The notes below the pieces were generated by a model. The model was not told where the DNA came from. It made no database searches and saw nothing but the letters and a program-made list of their open reading frames with translations. The position numbers and the translations under genes were made by a program. DNA of 64,000 nt from Sphingomonas sp. Leaf339 (GTDB lineage Bacteria > Pseudomonadota > Alphaproteobacteria > Sphingomonadales > Sphingomonadaceae). Location of the stretch: contig NZ_LMRS01000023.1 of assembly GCF_001426195.1 (NCBI RefSeq), positions 226,043 through 290,042 on the forward strand, in the 5' to 3' direction. This document shows, piece after piece, positions 27,133 to 36,149 of the stretch; within the stretch, counting starts at the first letter, position 1, and every line of letters starts with the position of its first letter.

Positions 27133-27528
27133 TCAGCCCTTTGCCAGCCGTAGGATCACGGACCATTCCGTGTCGGTGATGGGGGAGACGGACAGGCGGG
27201 ATTGGCGGATCATCGCCATGTCGGCGAGCGCCGGGTCGGCCTTCATCAGCGCGAGCGTCACCGGGCGGGCCAGCGGGACGTCGGCCGCAAGGGACGTGGA
27301 GACCCAGCCTTCGTCGCCATCGGGTTGCGCGGCGCGGGCGACGGTGGCGGTGCCGACCGCGGCCTTTTCCTTGCCGCTGTGATAGATCAGGACGTCGTCG
27401 CCGACCGCCATGGCGCGCAGGTGGTTGGCGGCGGTGTGGTTGCGGATGCCGGTCCATTCGGTCCGACCTTCGGCGACCAGATCGGTGAAGGAGTAACTGT
27501 CGGGTTCGGTCTTCACGAGCCAGCGCAT
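27133..27528 (-). CDS. EVE domain-containing protein
   Basis: The 131-residue protein starts MRWLVKTEPDSYSFTDL and has WTGIRNHTAANHLRAM, VLIYHSGKEKAAVGTATV and the end LSVSPITDTEWSVIL, all characteristic of the EVE domain (PUA-like; human THYN1). EVE domains bind modified bases in DNA or RNA through an aromatic cage and often occur in restriction contexts, but stand-alone single-domain forms like this are housekeeping in proteobacteria. No restriction genes lie nearby. Only one base separates it from the convergent gene. Confidence 0.95.
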   Translation of the reverse strand: MRWLVKTEPDSYSFTDLVAEGRTEWTGIRNHTAANHLRAMAVGDDVLIYHSGKEKAAVGTATVARAAQPDGDEGWVSTSLAADVPLARPVTLALMKADPALADMAMIRQSRLSVSPITDTEWSVILRLAKG

Positions 27529-27650
27529 GAACGTTCCTTAAACAGACGGTTCCGGGATCATTCAGCCCGACTCGGGCAGGGATCGCAACACGGTCGCACC
27601 ATTGTGCGTTGGATCTGGCGGACCGGGCGTAACTGTATCGGAGGTTCGAG

Positions 27651-28043
27651 ATGAACAATATGTTGAAGAAGGCCGGATTGGGCGCGGTGCTAGCCGCGAC
27701 GGTGCTGACCGCAGCGGTGCCGGCAGAGGCGCAGCGTTGGGGTCGTGGCTATGGCTATCGCGACTATCGCGGGCATCGTGGCGGCGGCAACGGCGTGGCC
27801 GGCGCGGTGCTGGGTGGCATCCTGGGGTTGGGCGTCGGCGCGGCGATTGCGTCGAACAACAACCGCAACCGGTATTACGACCGTGGCTATTACGACGCGC
27901 CGCCGCCGCGGGTGGTGTATCGCGAGCGGTATTACTCGCCGCCGCCCCGGGTCGTGGTGCGGGAGCACTATTACGAGCCGGCCTATGATGACCGTGGCTA
28001 TTACGATCGCGGTTATGACGGATATGGCGGCTACGGCTATTGA
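27651..28043 (+). CDS. Glycine/tyrosine-rich exported protein
   Basis: The 130-residue protein has GGAGG upstream at 27640 and a signal peptide MNNMLKKAGLGAVLAATVLTAAVPAEAQ. The mature part is Gly/Arg/Tyr-rich, has a glycine-zipper-like stretch AVLGGILGLGVGAAIA, then repeats of RYYDRGYYD and RERYYSPPPRVVVRE, and ends GYDGYGGYGY. It is probably periplasmic or outer-membrane linked. Such proteins are common in sphingomonads and have no known role. A strong terminator follows. Confidence 0.75.
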   Translation: MNNMLKKAGLGAVLAATVLTAAVPAEAQRWGRGYGYRDYRGHRGGGNGVAGAVLGGILGLGVGAAIASNNNRNRYYDRGYYDAPPPRVVYRERYYSPPPRVVVREHYYEPAYDDRGYYDRGYDGYGGYGY

Positions 28044-28054
28044 TCGGATGACCG

Positions 28055-28088
28055 GCGGCGCGGGGAGCTATTCCCGCGCCGCTTTTTT
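28055..28088 (+). terminator. Intrinsic terminator after the Gly/Tyr-rich gene
   Basis: A 12-bp GC-rich stem (28055-28066 with 28071-28082) with GCTA loop is followed by six T. It is a clear factor-independent terminator. Confidence 0.9.
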
Positions 28089-28124
28089 GTGGCCGGACGG
28101 CATCGGCACCGCTAAGCGCGCGGC

Positions 28125-28427
28125 ATGACCGACACGCCTCCCGATCGCCTTTCGATCAATTCCGACAGCCCGTATTTCGACCAGCCGCTGCTGGAGCGCG
28201 GGATCGGCATCCGTTTCAAGGGTGTCGAGCGAAAGGATGTCGAGGAATATTGCATCTCTGAGGGATGGATTCGGGTTGCGCTGGGCAAGAAGGTCGATCG
28301 CAAGGGTCGCGCGCTCACGCTGAAGCTGGTCGGCGAGGTCGAAGCCTGGTTCGAGCGGCCGGTTGCTGGTGAAGAGACAGCGGGCGACGAGCCGGCTGGC
28401 GACGCACAAGACCAGCCCACCGCCTGA
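28125..28427 (+). CDS. DUF3297 family protein
   Basis: The 100-residue protein starts MTDTPPDRLSINSDSPYFD and contains LLERGIGIRFKGVERKDVEEYC and GWIRVALGKKVDRKGRALTLK, which match DUF3297. That family has about 80-90 residues, no known function and occurs widely in proteobacteria. The C-terminal 20 residues are an acidic, low-complexity extension. The ATG lies shortly after the preceding terminator, so it has its own promoter. Confidence 0.88.
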   Translation: MTDTPPDRLSINSDSPYFDQPLLERGIGIRFKGVERKDVEEYCISEGWIRVALGKKVDRKGRALTLKLVGEVEAWFERPVAGEETAGDEPAGDAQDQPTA

Positions 28428-28521
28428 TCGACGATCGTCCGGGACCGATTGCGGCCCGGTGCGTTTGGCTCCGTGATAGAGCGGCCCGGTTCGTGGCCTC
28501 AGCCTTCACGGAGAATGAACG

Positions 28522-29583
28522 ATGACACGTACGGCTTTGGTCGTGGGGACCAGCGGGATCGTCGGCAGCGCGACCGCCGCGCAGTTGGTGGCGGATGGCT
28601 GGGCGGTCCATGGTCTGGCGCGGCGACCGCAGGCGCAGGATGGCGTGACGCCGGTGGCGGCCGACCTGCAGAATGCAGCCGGCACGGCGGCGGCGCTGGC
28701 CGGGTTGAGCCCGGACGCAGTGTTCATCGCGACATGGTCGCGACAGGCGACCGAGGCGGAGAACATCCGCGTCAACGCCGCGATGGTCCGCAATCTGCTC
28801 GACGGCGTGCGACCGGCCGGGAGCGTGCGGCATGTCGCGCTGGTGACCGGGTTGAAGCATTATCTGGGGCCGTTCGAGGCTTACGGCAAAGGCACGTTGC
28901 CGCAGACGCCGTTCCGCGAGGAGCAGGGGCGGCTGGATGTCGAGAACTTCTATTACGCGCAGGAGGACGAGGTGTTCGCGGCAGCGGCGCGCGATTGCTT
29001 CGGCTGGAGCGTGCACCGGCCGCATACGATCATCGGTCGCGCGGTGGGCAATGCGATGAACATGGGCACGACGCTGGCCGTCTATGCGACGCTGTGCCGC
29101 GAACTGGGGCGGCCGTTCCGCTTTCCGGGGTCGGCGGCGCAGTGGAACGGGCTGACCGACATGACCGATGCGCGGCAACTGGCGCGGCATCTGGTGTGGG
29201 CGACGGAGACACCGGCGGCGCGGGATCAGGCGTTCAATGTCGTGAATGGCGACGTGTTCCGGTGGAGCTGGATGTGGGGGCGGATCGCGGAGTGGTTCGG
29301 GCTGGAGCCGGCGCCGTTCGATGGCAGCGTGATGCCGCTGGAGGAGCAGATGGCGGACGACGCCGGCGTGTGGCGCGGGATCGCCGAGCGCGAAGGGCTG
29401 GCGGAGGCCGACCTGTCGCGGCTGGCGTCACCCTGGCATACCGACGCCGATCTGGGGCGGCCGATCGAGGTGGTGACCGACATGGGCAAGAGCCGGCGGC
29501 TGGGGTTTCTGGATTACCAGCCGACCGACGATGCTTTCTTCAGTCTATTCCAGCAGTTACGCGCCCAACGGCTGATCCCGTGA
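28522..29583 (+). CDS. SDR family oxidoreductase, PRISE type
   Basis: The 353-residue protein has a Rossmann nucleotide site GTSGIVGSATAAQL and the marks of the progesterone 5beta-reductase/iridoid synthase-like (PRISE) group: ALVTGLKHYLGPFEAYG with the catalytic lysine-type motif in place of YxxxK, NFYYAQED with the conserved Tyr, WSVHRPHTIIG, and FNVVNGDVFRWSWMWGRIA. Such enzymes reduce activated C=C bonds, often enals or enones. The physiological substrate here is unknown. It stands alone between DUF3297 and a convergent PEP-CTERM gene. Confidence 0.88.
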   Translation: MTRTALVVGTSGIVGSATAAQLVADGWAVHGLARRPQAQDGVTPVAADLQNAAGTAAALAGLSPDAVFIATWSRQATEAENIRVNAAMVRNLLDGVRPAGSVRHVALVTGLKHYLGPFEAYGKGTLPQTPFREEQGRLDVENFYYAQEDEVFAAAARDCFGWSVHRPHTIIGRAVGNAMNMGTTLAVYATLCRELGRPFRFPGSAAQWNGLTDMTDARQLARHLVWATETPAARDQAFNVVNGDVFRWSWMWGRIAEWFGLEPAPFDGSVMPLEEQMADDAGVWRGIAEREGLAEADLSRLASPWHTDADLGRPIEVVTDMGKSRRLGFLDYQPTDDAFFSLFQQLRAQRLIP

Positions 29584-29595
29584 TCGCGGTGGGGC

Positions 29596-29625
29596 GCGGA
29601 AAGTTAGGCTAAGGTTAGGCCTAAA
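29596..29625. repeat. 30-bp repeat, copy 2 (inverted relative to copy at 18100)
   Basis: This is an exact reverse complement of 18100-18129, starting GCGGAAAGTTAGGCTAAGG. Like the first copy it lies just beyond the 3' end of a rightward gene and before the 3' end of a leftward gene. Confidence 0.9.
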
Positions 29626-29850
29626 CACTGTCCAATTCACTGGTAGCCGGTGATGCGAAAGAGCGGAGCCTGAGCGCTGCGACCGCCTTGTACCAGCGAG
29701 GGTCGGTATAGGACAGCGGGGGTGATTAACTTGCCAATTTTTTGGCCGATCAATCGATGATGGCTGGATCGCTGATTGGTAGCCCAAGTCGATGGCGGTA
29801 GTCTGCTCATTCGGGCATGGCATGCGCACGGTCGTGCTGAAACCGCATCG

Positions 29851-29882
29851 ACCAGCCGTCGATCTTGCGATCGCCGGCTGGT
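29851..29882 (-). terminator. Hairpin, probable terminator of the second PEP-CTERM gene
   Basis: ACCAGCCG (29851-29858) pairs with CGGCTGGT (29875-29882), and an inner CGATC/GATCG stem continues after one mismatch around TTGC. It begins 20 bases past the stop at 29902. The T tract is weak on the minus strand; on the plus strand TTTCGTTG follows. Confidence 0.55.
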
Positions 29883-29901
29883 TTCGTTGTCTATCGCGGT
29901 G

Positions 29902-30423
29902 TCAGGCGGCGTACGTGACGCGGGTGGTGACCGCTCGACGACGGCGCATAGCGAAGCCGACGACGCCCATACCGAGCACCATCATTGCCCATGTCGTGGG
30001 TTCAGGAACAGCGGCTGTGATCGGAGAGATAGTCAGCTGACCATTGCCGAAGAATGGATTGATCAGGGTAAAGGAGCCGGTGAGGAAAGTCGGGTTACCG
30101 GGCGATCCGCTAAACAGGGTCGGGGCGTTGAACTGGGTGAAACCCAGATTGGCCGCGTTGATGCTCAGGCTAGAAAATAAGCCATTGCCGAAGCTGACCG
30201 TCGATGCCGTTCCTGCGACCCCACCAAATGTGCCGGCAACATTGTTGAACGAAAACTGATCTGAACCGAGGAACGTCTGTGAAAAAGCAGGCATCGGGTT
30301 CGAATCGAGCTGGAACACCGCCGTTCCCGAAGGACCGGAGAAGTTGAACAGCAGCGGTGCCGCATATGCTGGGGAGGCAGCCAGGACCATTGCGGTCACC
30401 ATACCAAGCGCCAGTTTCTTCAT
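29902..30423 (-). CDS. PEPxxWA-CTERM sorting domain-containing exported protein
   Basis: The 173-residue protein from the ATG at 30423 (GGAG upstream) has a signal peptide MKKLALGMVTAMVLAASPAYA, a Phe/Gly/Ser/Asn-rich beta body typical of small exported PEP-CTERM substrates, and the tail AAVPEPTTWAMMVLGMGVVG followed by FAMRRRRAV. The PEPTTWAMM tag and basic end fit processing by an exosortase of the sphingomonad type. It is the second such substrate in this window, but the exosortase gene is elsewhere. No enzymatic domain is recognised. Confidence 0.9.
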   Translation of the reverse strand: MKKLALGMVTAMVLAASPAYAAPLLFNFSGPSGTAVFQLDSNPMPAFSQTFLGSDQFSFNNVAGTFGGVAGTASTVSFGNGLFSSLSINAANLGFTQFNAPTLFSGSPGNPTFLTGSFTLINPFFGNGQLTISPITAAVPEPTTWAMMVLGMGVVGFAMRRRRAVTTRVTYAA

Positions 30424-30635
30424 GTTACCATCTCCATGCGTTCTCAACGCCGAGTCTGACGGCAGTGATCGCGGCGGAGCTACGGTCGTGGTCGAGGAAA
30501 GGTTTCAATATGAACGAGGCTGCGGTTTCCCGTTTTGGTACGGCCGGCGTCGCTCCTCACCAGCCTTATCGATCGATAAGATGGCGCGACGCCGTCATAT
30601 TTAATAGCCGGTCAACACGATGGGCACGCCGCCCG

Positions 30636-32495
30636 TTACGCCGTCTCCAGCGCCTCGGTCGCTTCGAGCCATTTGGCCTCGACCGCTTCGATCTTGCCCT
30701 GCACTTCGGCGCGGCGTTTGCCGAGGTCGCTCATGCTGAGTTTGGCGAAACGAGGTTCGGCGCCGGCGGGGTCGAACATCGCGCGGTCTAGGGCGTTGCG
30801 CTCGGTCGTCAGGCGGGCGGTGTCGGCTTCGAGGTCGCGGATGGTGCGGCGGAGGGCGGTTTCGCGGTCGCGGGCGTCGGTGGCCGCTTTCTTGTTCGCC
30901 TTGCGATCGGCCTTGCTGGCGCCCGCCGCGGGGGCGTCGCCCTTCAGGACGAAGGCGATGTAATCGTCGAGGCTGCCGTCGAATTCCTTGGCGGTGCCGT
31001 TATCGACCAGCACCAGCCGGTCGGCGGTGAGTTCGAGCATGTGGCGATCGTGGCTGACCAGCACGACGGCGCCGCTATAGGCGTTAAGCGCCTGCACCAG
31101 TGCCTCACGCGCATCGACGTCGAGGTGGTTGGTCGGCTCGTCGAGGATCAGCAGGTGCGGGGCGTCGCGGGTGATGAGGGCGAGCGCGAGGCGCGCCTTT
31201 TCGCCGCCGGACATCTTGCCGACCTTGCCGATCGCCTTGTCGCCCGAAAAGCCGAAGCGGCCGAGCTGCGCGCGCACCGCCGCGGGGCTGGACCCCTTCA
31301 TGATGCGGGTCATGTGTTCGAGCGGGGTGTCGTCGGCGTCCAGTTCCTCGACCTGATACTGGGTGAAATAGCCGACCTTCATCTTGCCCGACGCGTTCAT
31401 TTCGCCATCGATCGGCGCCAGCTGCGCGGCGAGCAGGCGGGCGAGCGTGGTCTTGCCATTGCCGTTGCGGCCGAGCAGCGCGACGCGGTCGTCGGGATCG
31501 AGGCGCATGTTGAGGCGCTTCAGGATCGGAATGTCGCTGTAGCCGACCGACGCCATGTCGAGCGTGATGAGCGGGGGGCGCAGTTCGGACGGATCGGGGA
31601 AGTCGAACGACAGCGACGGATCGTTGGCGAGTTCGGCGATCGGCTGCATCTTGGCCAGCATCTTCTGCCGGCTCTGCGCCTGTTTGGCGGTGGAGGCGCG
31701 GGCGGAATTGCGGGCGACGTAATCCTGCAGCTTGGCGCGCTGTATGTCCTGGTTGGCCTTGGCCGCCGCCAGCTGCGCCATGCGTTCGGCGCGCTGGCGC
31801 TCGAACGCGTCATAGCCGCCGGGATAGAGCGTGATCTTGCCGCCCTGCAGATGCAGGATGTGATCGACGACGTTGTTGAGGAAATCGCGTTCGTGGCTGA
31901 CGACGACGATCGTCGCGGAATAGGATTTCAGGAAATCCTCCAGCCACATGACCGCTTCTAGATCGAGGTGGTTCGACGGCTCGTCTAGCAGCAGCACATC
32001 GGGCTGTGAGAACAACAGCGCGGCAAGCGCCACGCGCATCTTCCAGCCGCCCGAGAAGCTGTCGAGCGGTTGCGCCTGCATCTCTTCGTCGAAACCCAGA
32101 CCGAGCAGGATCTGCGCGGCGCGGGCGGGGGCGGTGTAGGCGTCGATCGCGATCAGTCGTTCGTACACGTCACCGAGCCGGTCGGGGTCTTCGCATGTCT
32201 CGCTCTCGATCATCAGCGCGGCGCGTTCGGTATCGGCGGCGAGCACGGTGTCGAACGGCGTTTCCTGACCGGCGGGCGCTTCCTGCGCGATATAGCCGAG
32301 GCGGCTGCCGCGCGGCATTTCCGCTGATCCCTCGTCGGGTTCGAGCAGGCCGGCGATGACGCGGACCATCGTCGACTTGCCCGCGCCGTTGCGGCCGATC
32401 AGCCCGACGCGGCTGCCGGGGGGAAGTGCCGCCGACGCGCCGTCGAGGATCGTGCGGCCGCCAAGGCGCACGGTGATGCCGTTGATGTTGAGCAT
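30636..32495 (-). CDS. ABC-F family ATP-binding protein
   Basis: The 619-residue protein holds two ABC ATPase domains with no membrane part. The first Walker A is GRNGAGKST (34-42) with signature FSGGWKMRVALA and Walker B LLLDEPSNHLDLEA; the second is GRNGNGKTT with MSGGEKARLALAL and LLILDEPTNHLD. A linker of about 80 residues (KANQDIQRAKLQDYVARN region) and a charged C-terminal coil of about 90 residues match Uup/YheS-type ABC-F proteins, which act on the ribosomal E site to relieve stalling. There is no sign of an antibiotic-resistance-specific linker. Confidence 0.93.
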   Translation of the reverse strand: MLNINGITVRLGGRTILDGASAALPPGSRVGLIGRNGAGKSTMVRVIAGLLEPDEGSAEMPRGSRLGYIAQEAPAGQETPFDTVLAADTERAALMIESETCEDPDRLGDVYERLIAIDAYTAPARAAQILLGLGFDEEMQAQPLDSFSGGWKMRVALAALLFSQPDVLLLDEPSNHLDLEAVMWLEDFLKSYSATIVVVSHERDFLNNVVDHILHLQGGKITLYPGGYDAFERQRAERMAQLAAAKANQDIQRAKLQDYVARNSARASTAKQAQSRQKMLAKMQPIAELANDPSLSFDFPDPSELRPPLITLDMASVGYSDIPILKRLNMRLDPDDRVALLGRNGNGKTTLARLLAAQLAPIDGEMNASGKMKVGYFTQYQVEELDADDTPLEHMTRIMKGSSPAAVRAQLGRFGFSGDKAIGKVGKMSGGEKARLALALITRDAPHLLILDEPTNHLDVDAREALVQALNAYSGAVVLVSHDRHMLELTADRLVLVDNGTAKEFDGSLDDYIAFVLKGDAPAAGASKADRKANKKAATDARDRETALRRTIRDLEADTARLTTERNALDRAMFDPAGAEPRFAKLSMSDLGKRRAEVQGKIEAVEAKWLEATEALETA

Positions 32496-32583
32496 GCGCG
32501 CGCCCCTAGCAGATTTATGCTGCGGGTGCGAGGGTGAGGATCGGGGAGTTTCGCGGGCGTCGAACGCGTCCTACAGCGCGGAC

Positions 32584-33708
32584 ATGACCCATCTTGCCGC
32601 CCATCGACATGATCTGGACCAGTTGGCCGCCATGGGACGGCGGCGATCGCTGGCGCCGCGGCGGGGGGTGGATTTCTCGTCGAACGATTATCTGGGGCTG
32701 TCGACCTCGCCGCGGCTGGCGGCGGCGGTCGCCGACGCGGTGGCGAGGGGCGTGGCGGTGGGCTCCGGCGGATCGCGGCTGTTGCGCGGGAACGACGTCG
32801 AGCATGAGCGGCTGGAGGACGAGGCGGCGCGGTTCTTCGGCGTCGAGGCGGCGCTGTTTTTCGGCAGTGGGTTTGCGGCGAATGCGGCGTTGCTGGCGAC
32901 GTTGCCGCAGCGGGGCGATCTGGTGGTCCATGACGCGCTGATCCACGCCAGCGCGCATGAGGGGATGCGGCTGGGGCGGGCGACCTGCGTGGCGGCGGCG
33001 CATAACGAGGCGGGGGCGTTCGAGGAGGCCATTGCCGCCTGGAGAGCCGGGGGTGGCACAGGGACGCCGTGGATCGCGGTGGAGAGCCTGTATTCGATGG
33101 ATGGCGACCGGGCGCCGCTGGGGGAGCTGGCGGTAGTGGCGGCGCGGCATGGAGCGATGCTGCTAATCGACGAGGCGCATGCGACGGGGGTCTGGGGACC
33201 GGGCGGGCGGGGGCTGGCGGCGGCACTGGAGGGGCGCGAGAATGTGATCTCGCTGCATACCTGCGGGAAGGCGCTCGGCGTCGAGGGCGCGCTGGTGTGC
33301 GGGCCGGCGGTGGTGCGGGACTTTCTGGTCAACCGGGCGCGGGGCTTCATCTTTTCGACCGCGCCGTCGCCGTTGATGGCGGTGGCGGTGGGCGAGGCGC
33401 TGCGGATTTTGGCGGACGAGCCGGAGCGGCGGGCGCGGCTGGCGGCGCTGATCGCGGTGGCCGGGGAGGTGCTGGCGCCGTGTGGGGTCACGGTGACGGG
33501 ATCGCAGATATTGCCGCTGGTGATCGGCGAGGATGGCGAGACGATGCGGATCGCGGCGGCGGTGCAGGCGGCGGGATATGATCTGCGCGGGATACGGCCG
33601 CCGACGGTGGCGGCTGGGGCGGCGCGGTTGCGAATCTCGCTGACGCTGAATGTCGGGGCGGATGACGTGCGGGCGCTGGGCGATGTGTTGCGGGAGATGC
33701 GGCGATGA
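32584..33708 (+). CDS. bioF: 8-amino-7-oxononanoate synthase
   Basis: The 374-residue protein makes 8-amino-7-oxononanoate from pimeloyl thioester and alanine. The start [21 protein letters not shown] is followed by [48 protein letters not shown] and the PLP lysine in [12 protein letters not shown]. These are normal for the alpha-oxoamine synthase family. A longer frame to 32356 is antisense to the ABC-F gene and is rejected. The stop overlaps bioD by ATGA. bioB and pimeloyl-precursor genes are not in the window. Confidence 0.96.
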   Translation: MTHLAAHRHDLDQLAAMGRRRSLAPRRGVDFSSNDYLGLSTSPRLAAAVADAVARGVAVGSGGSRLLRGNDVEHERLEDEAARFFGVEAALFFGSGFAANAALLATLPQRGDLVVHDALIHASAHEGMRLGRATCVAAAHNEAGAFEEAIAAWRAGGGTGTPWIAVESLYSMDGDRAPLGELAVVAARHGAMLLIDEAHATGVWGPGGRGLAAALEGRENVISLHTCGKALGVEGALVCGPAVVRDFLVNRARGFIFSTAPSPLMAVAVGEALRILADEPERRARLAALIAVAGEVLAPCGVTVTGSQILPLVIGEDGETMRIAAAVQAAGYDLRGIRPPTVAAGAARLRISLTLNVGADDVRALGDVLREMRR

Positions 33709-34322
33709 CGATCGTGGTCACGGGGACCGATACCGACATCGGCAAGACGGTGTTCGCCGCTGCGCTGACGATGGCGCTGGGCGCGCATTACTGGAAGCCG
33801 GTGCAGGCGGGCACGGATGAGGGCGGTGATGTCGCCGGGGTGACTCGGCTGGGGGTGCCGGCGGCGCGGTGCCTGCCCGAAGCGTACCGGTTGCGGACGC
33901 CGTGTTCGCCGCACCGGGCAGCGGAGATCGACGGGGTGAAGATCGATCCGGCGCGGCTGGCGTTGCCGGTGGTGGACGGGCCGCTGGTGGTGGAGGGCGC
34001 GGGTGGGGTGCTGGTGCCGGTGACGCGGGAGCTGCTGTTTGCCGACCTGTTCGCGCGCTGGGGGCGGCCGGTGGTGCTGGTGGCGCGGACCGGGCTGGGG
34101 ACGATCAACCACAGCCTGTTGTCGATCGAGGCGTTGCGGGCGCGCGGCGTGCCGGTGCTGGGCGTGGCGTTCGTGGGGGAGGCGGTGGAGGATAGCGAGG
34201 CGACGATCGCGGGCGTTGGGGGGGTGAAGCGGTTGGGGCGGTTGCCGAAGCTCGATCCGCTGGATGCCGGGACGCTCGCAGCGGCGTTCGCGACCGGGTT
34301 CGATGTGGAGGATTTTCGATGA
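33705..34322 (+). CDS. bioD: ATP-dependent dethiobiotin synthetase
   Basis: The 205-residue protein closes the ureido ring of dethiobiotin with ATP and CO2. It has the P-loop GTDTDIGKT (7-15), the substrate-binding [12 protein letters not shown] and the [10 protein letters not shown] motif, then [19 protein letters not shown]. The length is slightly below the usual 220. It overlaps bioF upstream and bioA downstream by four bases each, so the three are translated together. Confidence 0.95.
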   Translation: MTIVVTGTDTDIGKTVFAAALTMALGAHYWKPVQAGTDEGGDVAGVTRLGVPAARCLPEAYRLRTPCSPHRAAEIDGVKIDPARLALPVVDGPLVVEGAGGVLVPVTRELLFADLFARWGRPVVLVARTGLGTINHSLLSIEALRARGVPVLGVAFVGEAVEDSEATIAGVGGVKRLGRLPKLDPLDAGTLAAAFATGFDVEDFR

Positions 34323-35599
34323 CGGGATCGTCGGTGTGGCATCCGTTCACGCAGCACGGGCTGGGCGAGGCGATCCCGCTGGTGACGCGTGCCGAGGGGG
34401 CGGTGCTGCATACGGCGGACGGGCGGCGGATCGTGGATGCGATCTCGTCCTGGTGGGTGACGACGCATGGGCATCGGCATCCGCGGATCGTGGCGGCGCT
34501 GCGGGAGCAGGCCGAGCGGCTGGACCAGATCATCTTTGCCGGGTGGACGCATGAACCGGCGGAGGAACTGGCGCGGGGGCTGCGCGCGATCATGCCGGAA
34601 AGCCTGACGCGGATATTCTATTCCGATTCGGGATCGACGGCGGTCGAGGTCGCGCTGAAGATGGCGCTGGGATACTGGCTGGCGCGGGGTGAGGCGCGGC
34701 CCAATGCCCGACATCGCATCTTGGTGATGGAGCATGGCTATCACGGCGATACGATCGGCGCGATGTCGGTGGGGGCGCGGGGCGTGTTCAACCGGGCGTA
34801 TTCGCCGCTGTTGTTCGATGTGGAGACGGTGCCGTTTCCCGTCGCTGGGCAAGAGCAGGCGACGCTGGACGCGCTGATGCGGGCGTGCGCGGGTGGCGAG
34901 GCGGCGGCGTTCATCGTCGAGCCGCTGGTGCTGGGGGCAGGCGGGATGCTGATCTATCCGGCATGGGTGTTGCGCGAGATGCGGGCGATCTGTGCCAGCG
35001 CGGGCGTGCTGTTCATCAGCGACGAGGTGATGACCGGTTGGGGGCGGACGGGGACGCTGCTGGCGGGGGAGCAGGCGGGGATCGTCCCGGATATCCTGTG
35101 TCTGTCCAAGGGGCTCACCGGGGGCGCGGTGCCGCTGGCGGTGACGATGGCGAGCGAGGCGGTGTGGGACGCGCATTACAGTCGCGACCGGGCGACGATG
35201 TTCTTCCACTCGTCCAGCTACACCGCCAATCCGCTGGCCTGCGCGGCGGCGGTGGCGAATCTGGCGATCTGGCGCGAGGAACCGGTACTGGCGCGGGTGG
35301 CCGATCTGGGCGCGCGACAGGCAACACGGCTGGCGGCGCTGGCGGGGCATCCGGCGGTGTCGGGCGTGCGGCGGATCGGGACGATTGCGGCGTTGGAGAT
35401 CGGCGGGCGGGACGGGTATCTGTCGGCGCTGGGACCGTTGTTGCTGCGTTTCTTTGGCGAGCGGGATCTGTTGCTACGGCCGTTGGGGGATACGGTGTAT
35501 GTGATGCCGCCATACTGCATCGGCGATGACGATCTGGACCGGGTGTATGCGGCAATCGGCGAGGCGTGCGACCTGATCGCGGCAGGTGATTTCATTTAA
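34319..35599 (+). CDS. bioA: Adenosylmethionine-8-amino-7-oxononanoate aminotransferase
   Basis: The 426-residue class III aminotransferase converts 8-amino-7-oxononanoate to 7,8-diaminononanoate with SAM as amino donor. Recognised parts are WHPFTQHG at the start, [59 protein letters not shown] and the PLP lysine in CLSKGLTGG. It is the last gene of the bio operon. No terminator is visible between its stop and the GTA-like cluster 148 bases on, so read-through is possible. Confidence 0.96.
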   Translation: MTGSSVWHPFTQHGLGEAIPLVTRAEGAVLHTADGRRIVDAISSWWVTTHGHRHPRIVAALREQAERLDQIIFAGWTHEPAEELARGLRAIMPESLTRIFYSDSGSTAVEVALKMALGYWLARGEARPNARHRILVMEHGYHGDTIGAMSVGARGVFNRAYSPLLFDVETVPFPVAGQEQATLDALMRACAGGEAAAFIVEPLVLGAGGMLIYPAWVLREMRAICASAGVLFISDEVMTGWGRTGTLLAGEQAGIVPDILCLSKGLTGGAVPLAVTMASEAVWDAHYSRDRATMFFHSSSYTANPLACAAAVANLAIWREEPVLARVADLGARQATRLAALAGHPAVSGVRRIGTIAALEIGGRDGYLSALGPLLLRFFGERDLLLRPLGDTVYVMPPYCIGDDDLDRVYAAIGEACDLIAAGDFI

Positions 35600-35618
35600 C
35601 CATATCGGTACATTGTGC

Positions 35619-35647
35619 TTGACAGCGCGACGCTGTTTGGGTACATA
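35619..35647 (+). promoter_or_regulatory. Candidate promoter for the GTA-like cluster
   Basis: A perfect TTGACA (35619-35624) is followed after 17 bases by TACATA (35642-35647), a moderate -10 box. GGTACAT occurs just before the -35 region and again as GGGTACAT over the -10, which might be an operator. It is the only good promoter candidate between bioA and the first terminase gene. Confidence 0.6.
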
Positions 35648-35747
35648 CCGGGAACATCGAAGAATAGTCGAACGGGCCGGGGTGGTCGGGGCGGATGCTC
35701 CGGTTGCCGCCGGCCCGACGACGTTCGGATGAGCCGGGGGGCGGATC

Positions 35748-36149
35748 ATGGCTGAGGTTGGGGAGAGGACGCTGAATGCCGTGCGGCGGCAGCGGTTTCT
35801 GGAAGTGCTGGCGGCGACGGCGAACGTGGCACGGGCGGCGCGCGAGACGGGGGTGGAGGCGCGGGCCTGTTACCGGTTGCGGCAGCGCGATGCCGGCTTC
35901 GCGGCGGCGTGGGAAGCGGCGCTGGACGAGGGCTATGCGCGGCTGGAGGCGCTGTTGCTGGCGGCGGCGATGGGATCGGCCGACGACAATGCGATCGACC
36001 GCAAGCTGGCGCTGGACGTGCTGGCGCGACGGGCGGCGCAGGGGCGGGGCGCGAAGGCGGCGAGCACCCGGCAGGTGCCGATCGAAGAGGTCGAGGCGAC
36101 GCTGATCCGCAAGCTTGATGCACTGGATCGCAGGGCGAAATCGGCATGA
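35748..36149 (+). CDS. Putative terminase small subunit (GTA g1-like)
   Basis: The 133-residue protein has an N-terminal helix-turn-helix (LEVLAATANVARAARETGVEARACYRLRQ, about residues 19-47), followed by AAAWEAALDEGYARLEALLL and a basic helical tail. Small phage-like proteins with this HTH and position directly before the large terminase are the DNA-recognition terminase subunit; RcGTA g1 (TerS) is the counterpart by position. The C-terminal ATGA overlaps the TerL start. Sequence similarity alone would be modest evidence. Confidence 0.7.
   Translation: MAEVGERTLNAVRRQRFLEVLAATANVARAARETGVEARACYRLRQRDAGFAAAWEAALDEGYARLEALLLAAAMGSADDNAIDRKLALDVLARRAAQGRGAKAASTRQVPIEEVEATLIRKLDALDRRAKSA

Larger units (their letters stand above)
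29584..29901. other. 318-base noncoding interval between convergent genes
   Basis: This stretch holds the second 30-bp repeat copy (29596-29625) and a long hairpin (29851-29882). No coding region with supporting features was found; the open frames crossing it have atypical composition. Confidence 0.7.

Noticed and set aside
30510..30791. Small frame starting MNEAAVSRFG after GAGGAAAGG
   Set aside because: The ribosome-site match is good, but the frame runs on as antisense of the ABC-F gene and shows no conserved pattern.
32356..32583. N-terminal extension of bioF
   Set aside because: It is antisense to the ABC-F gene and absent from the family; the ATG at 32584 gives the normal length.
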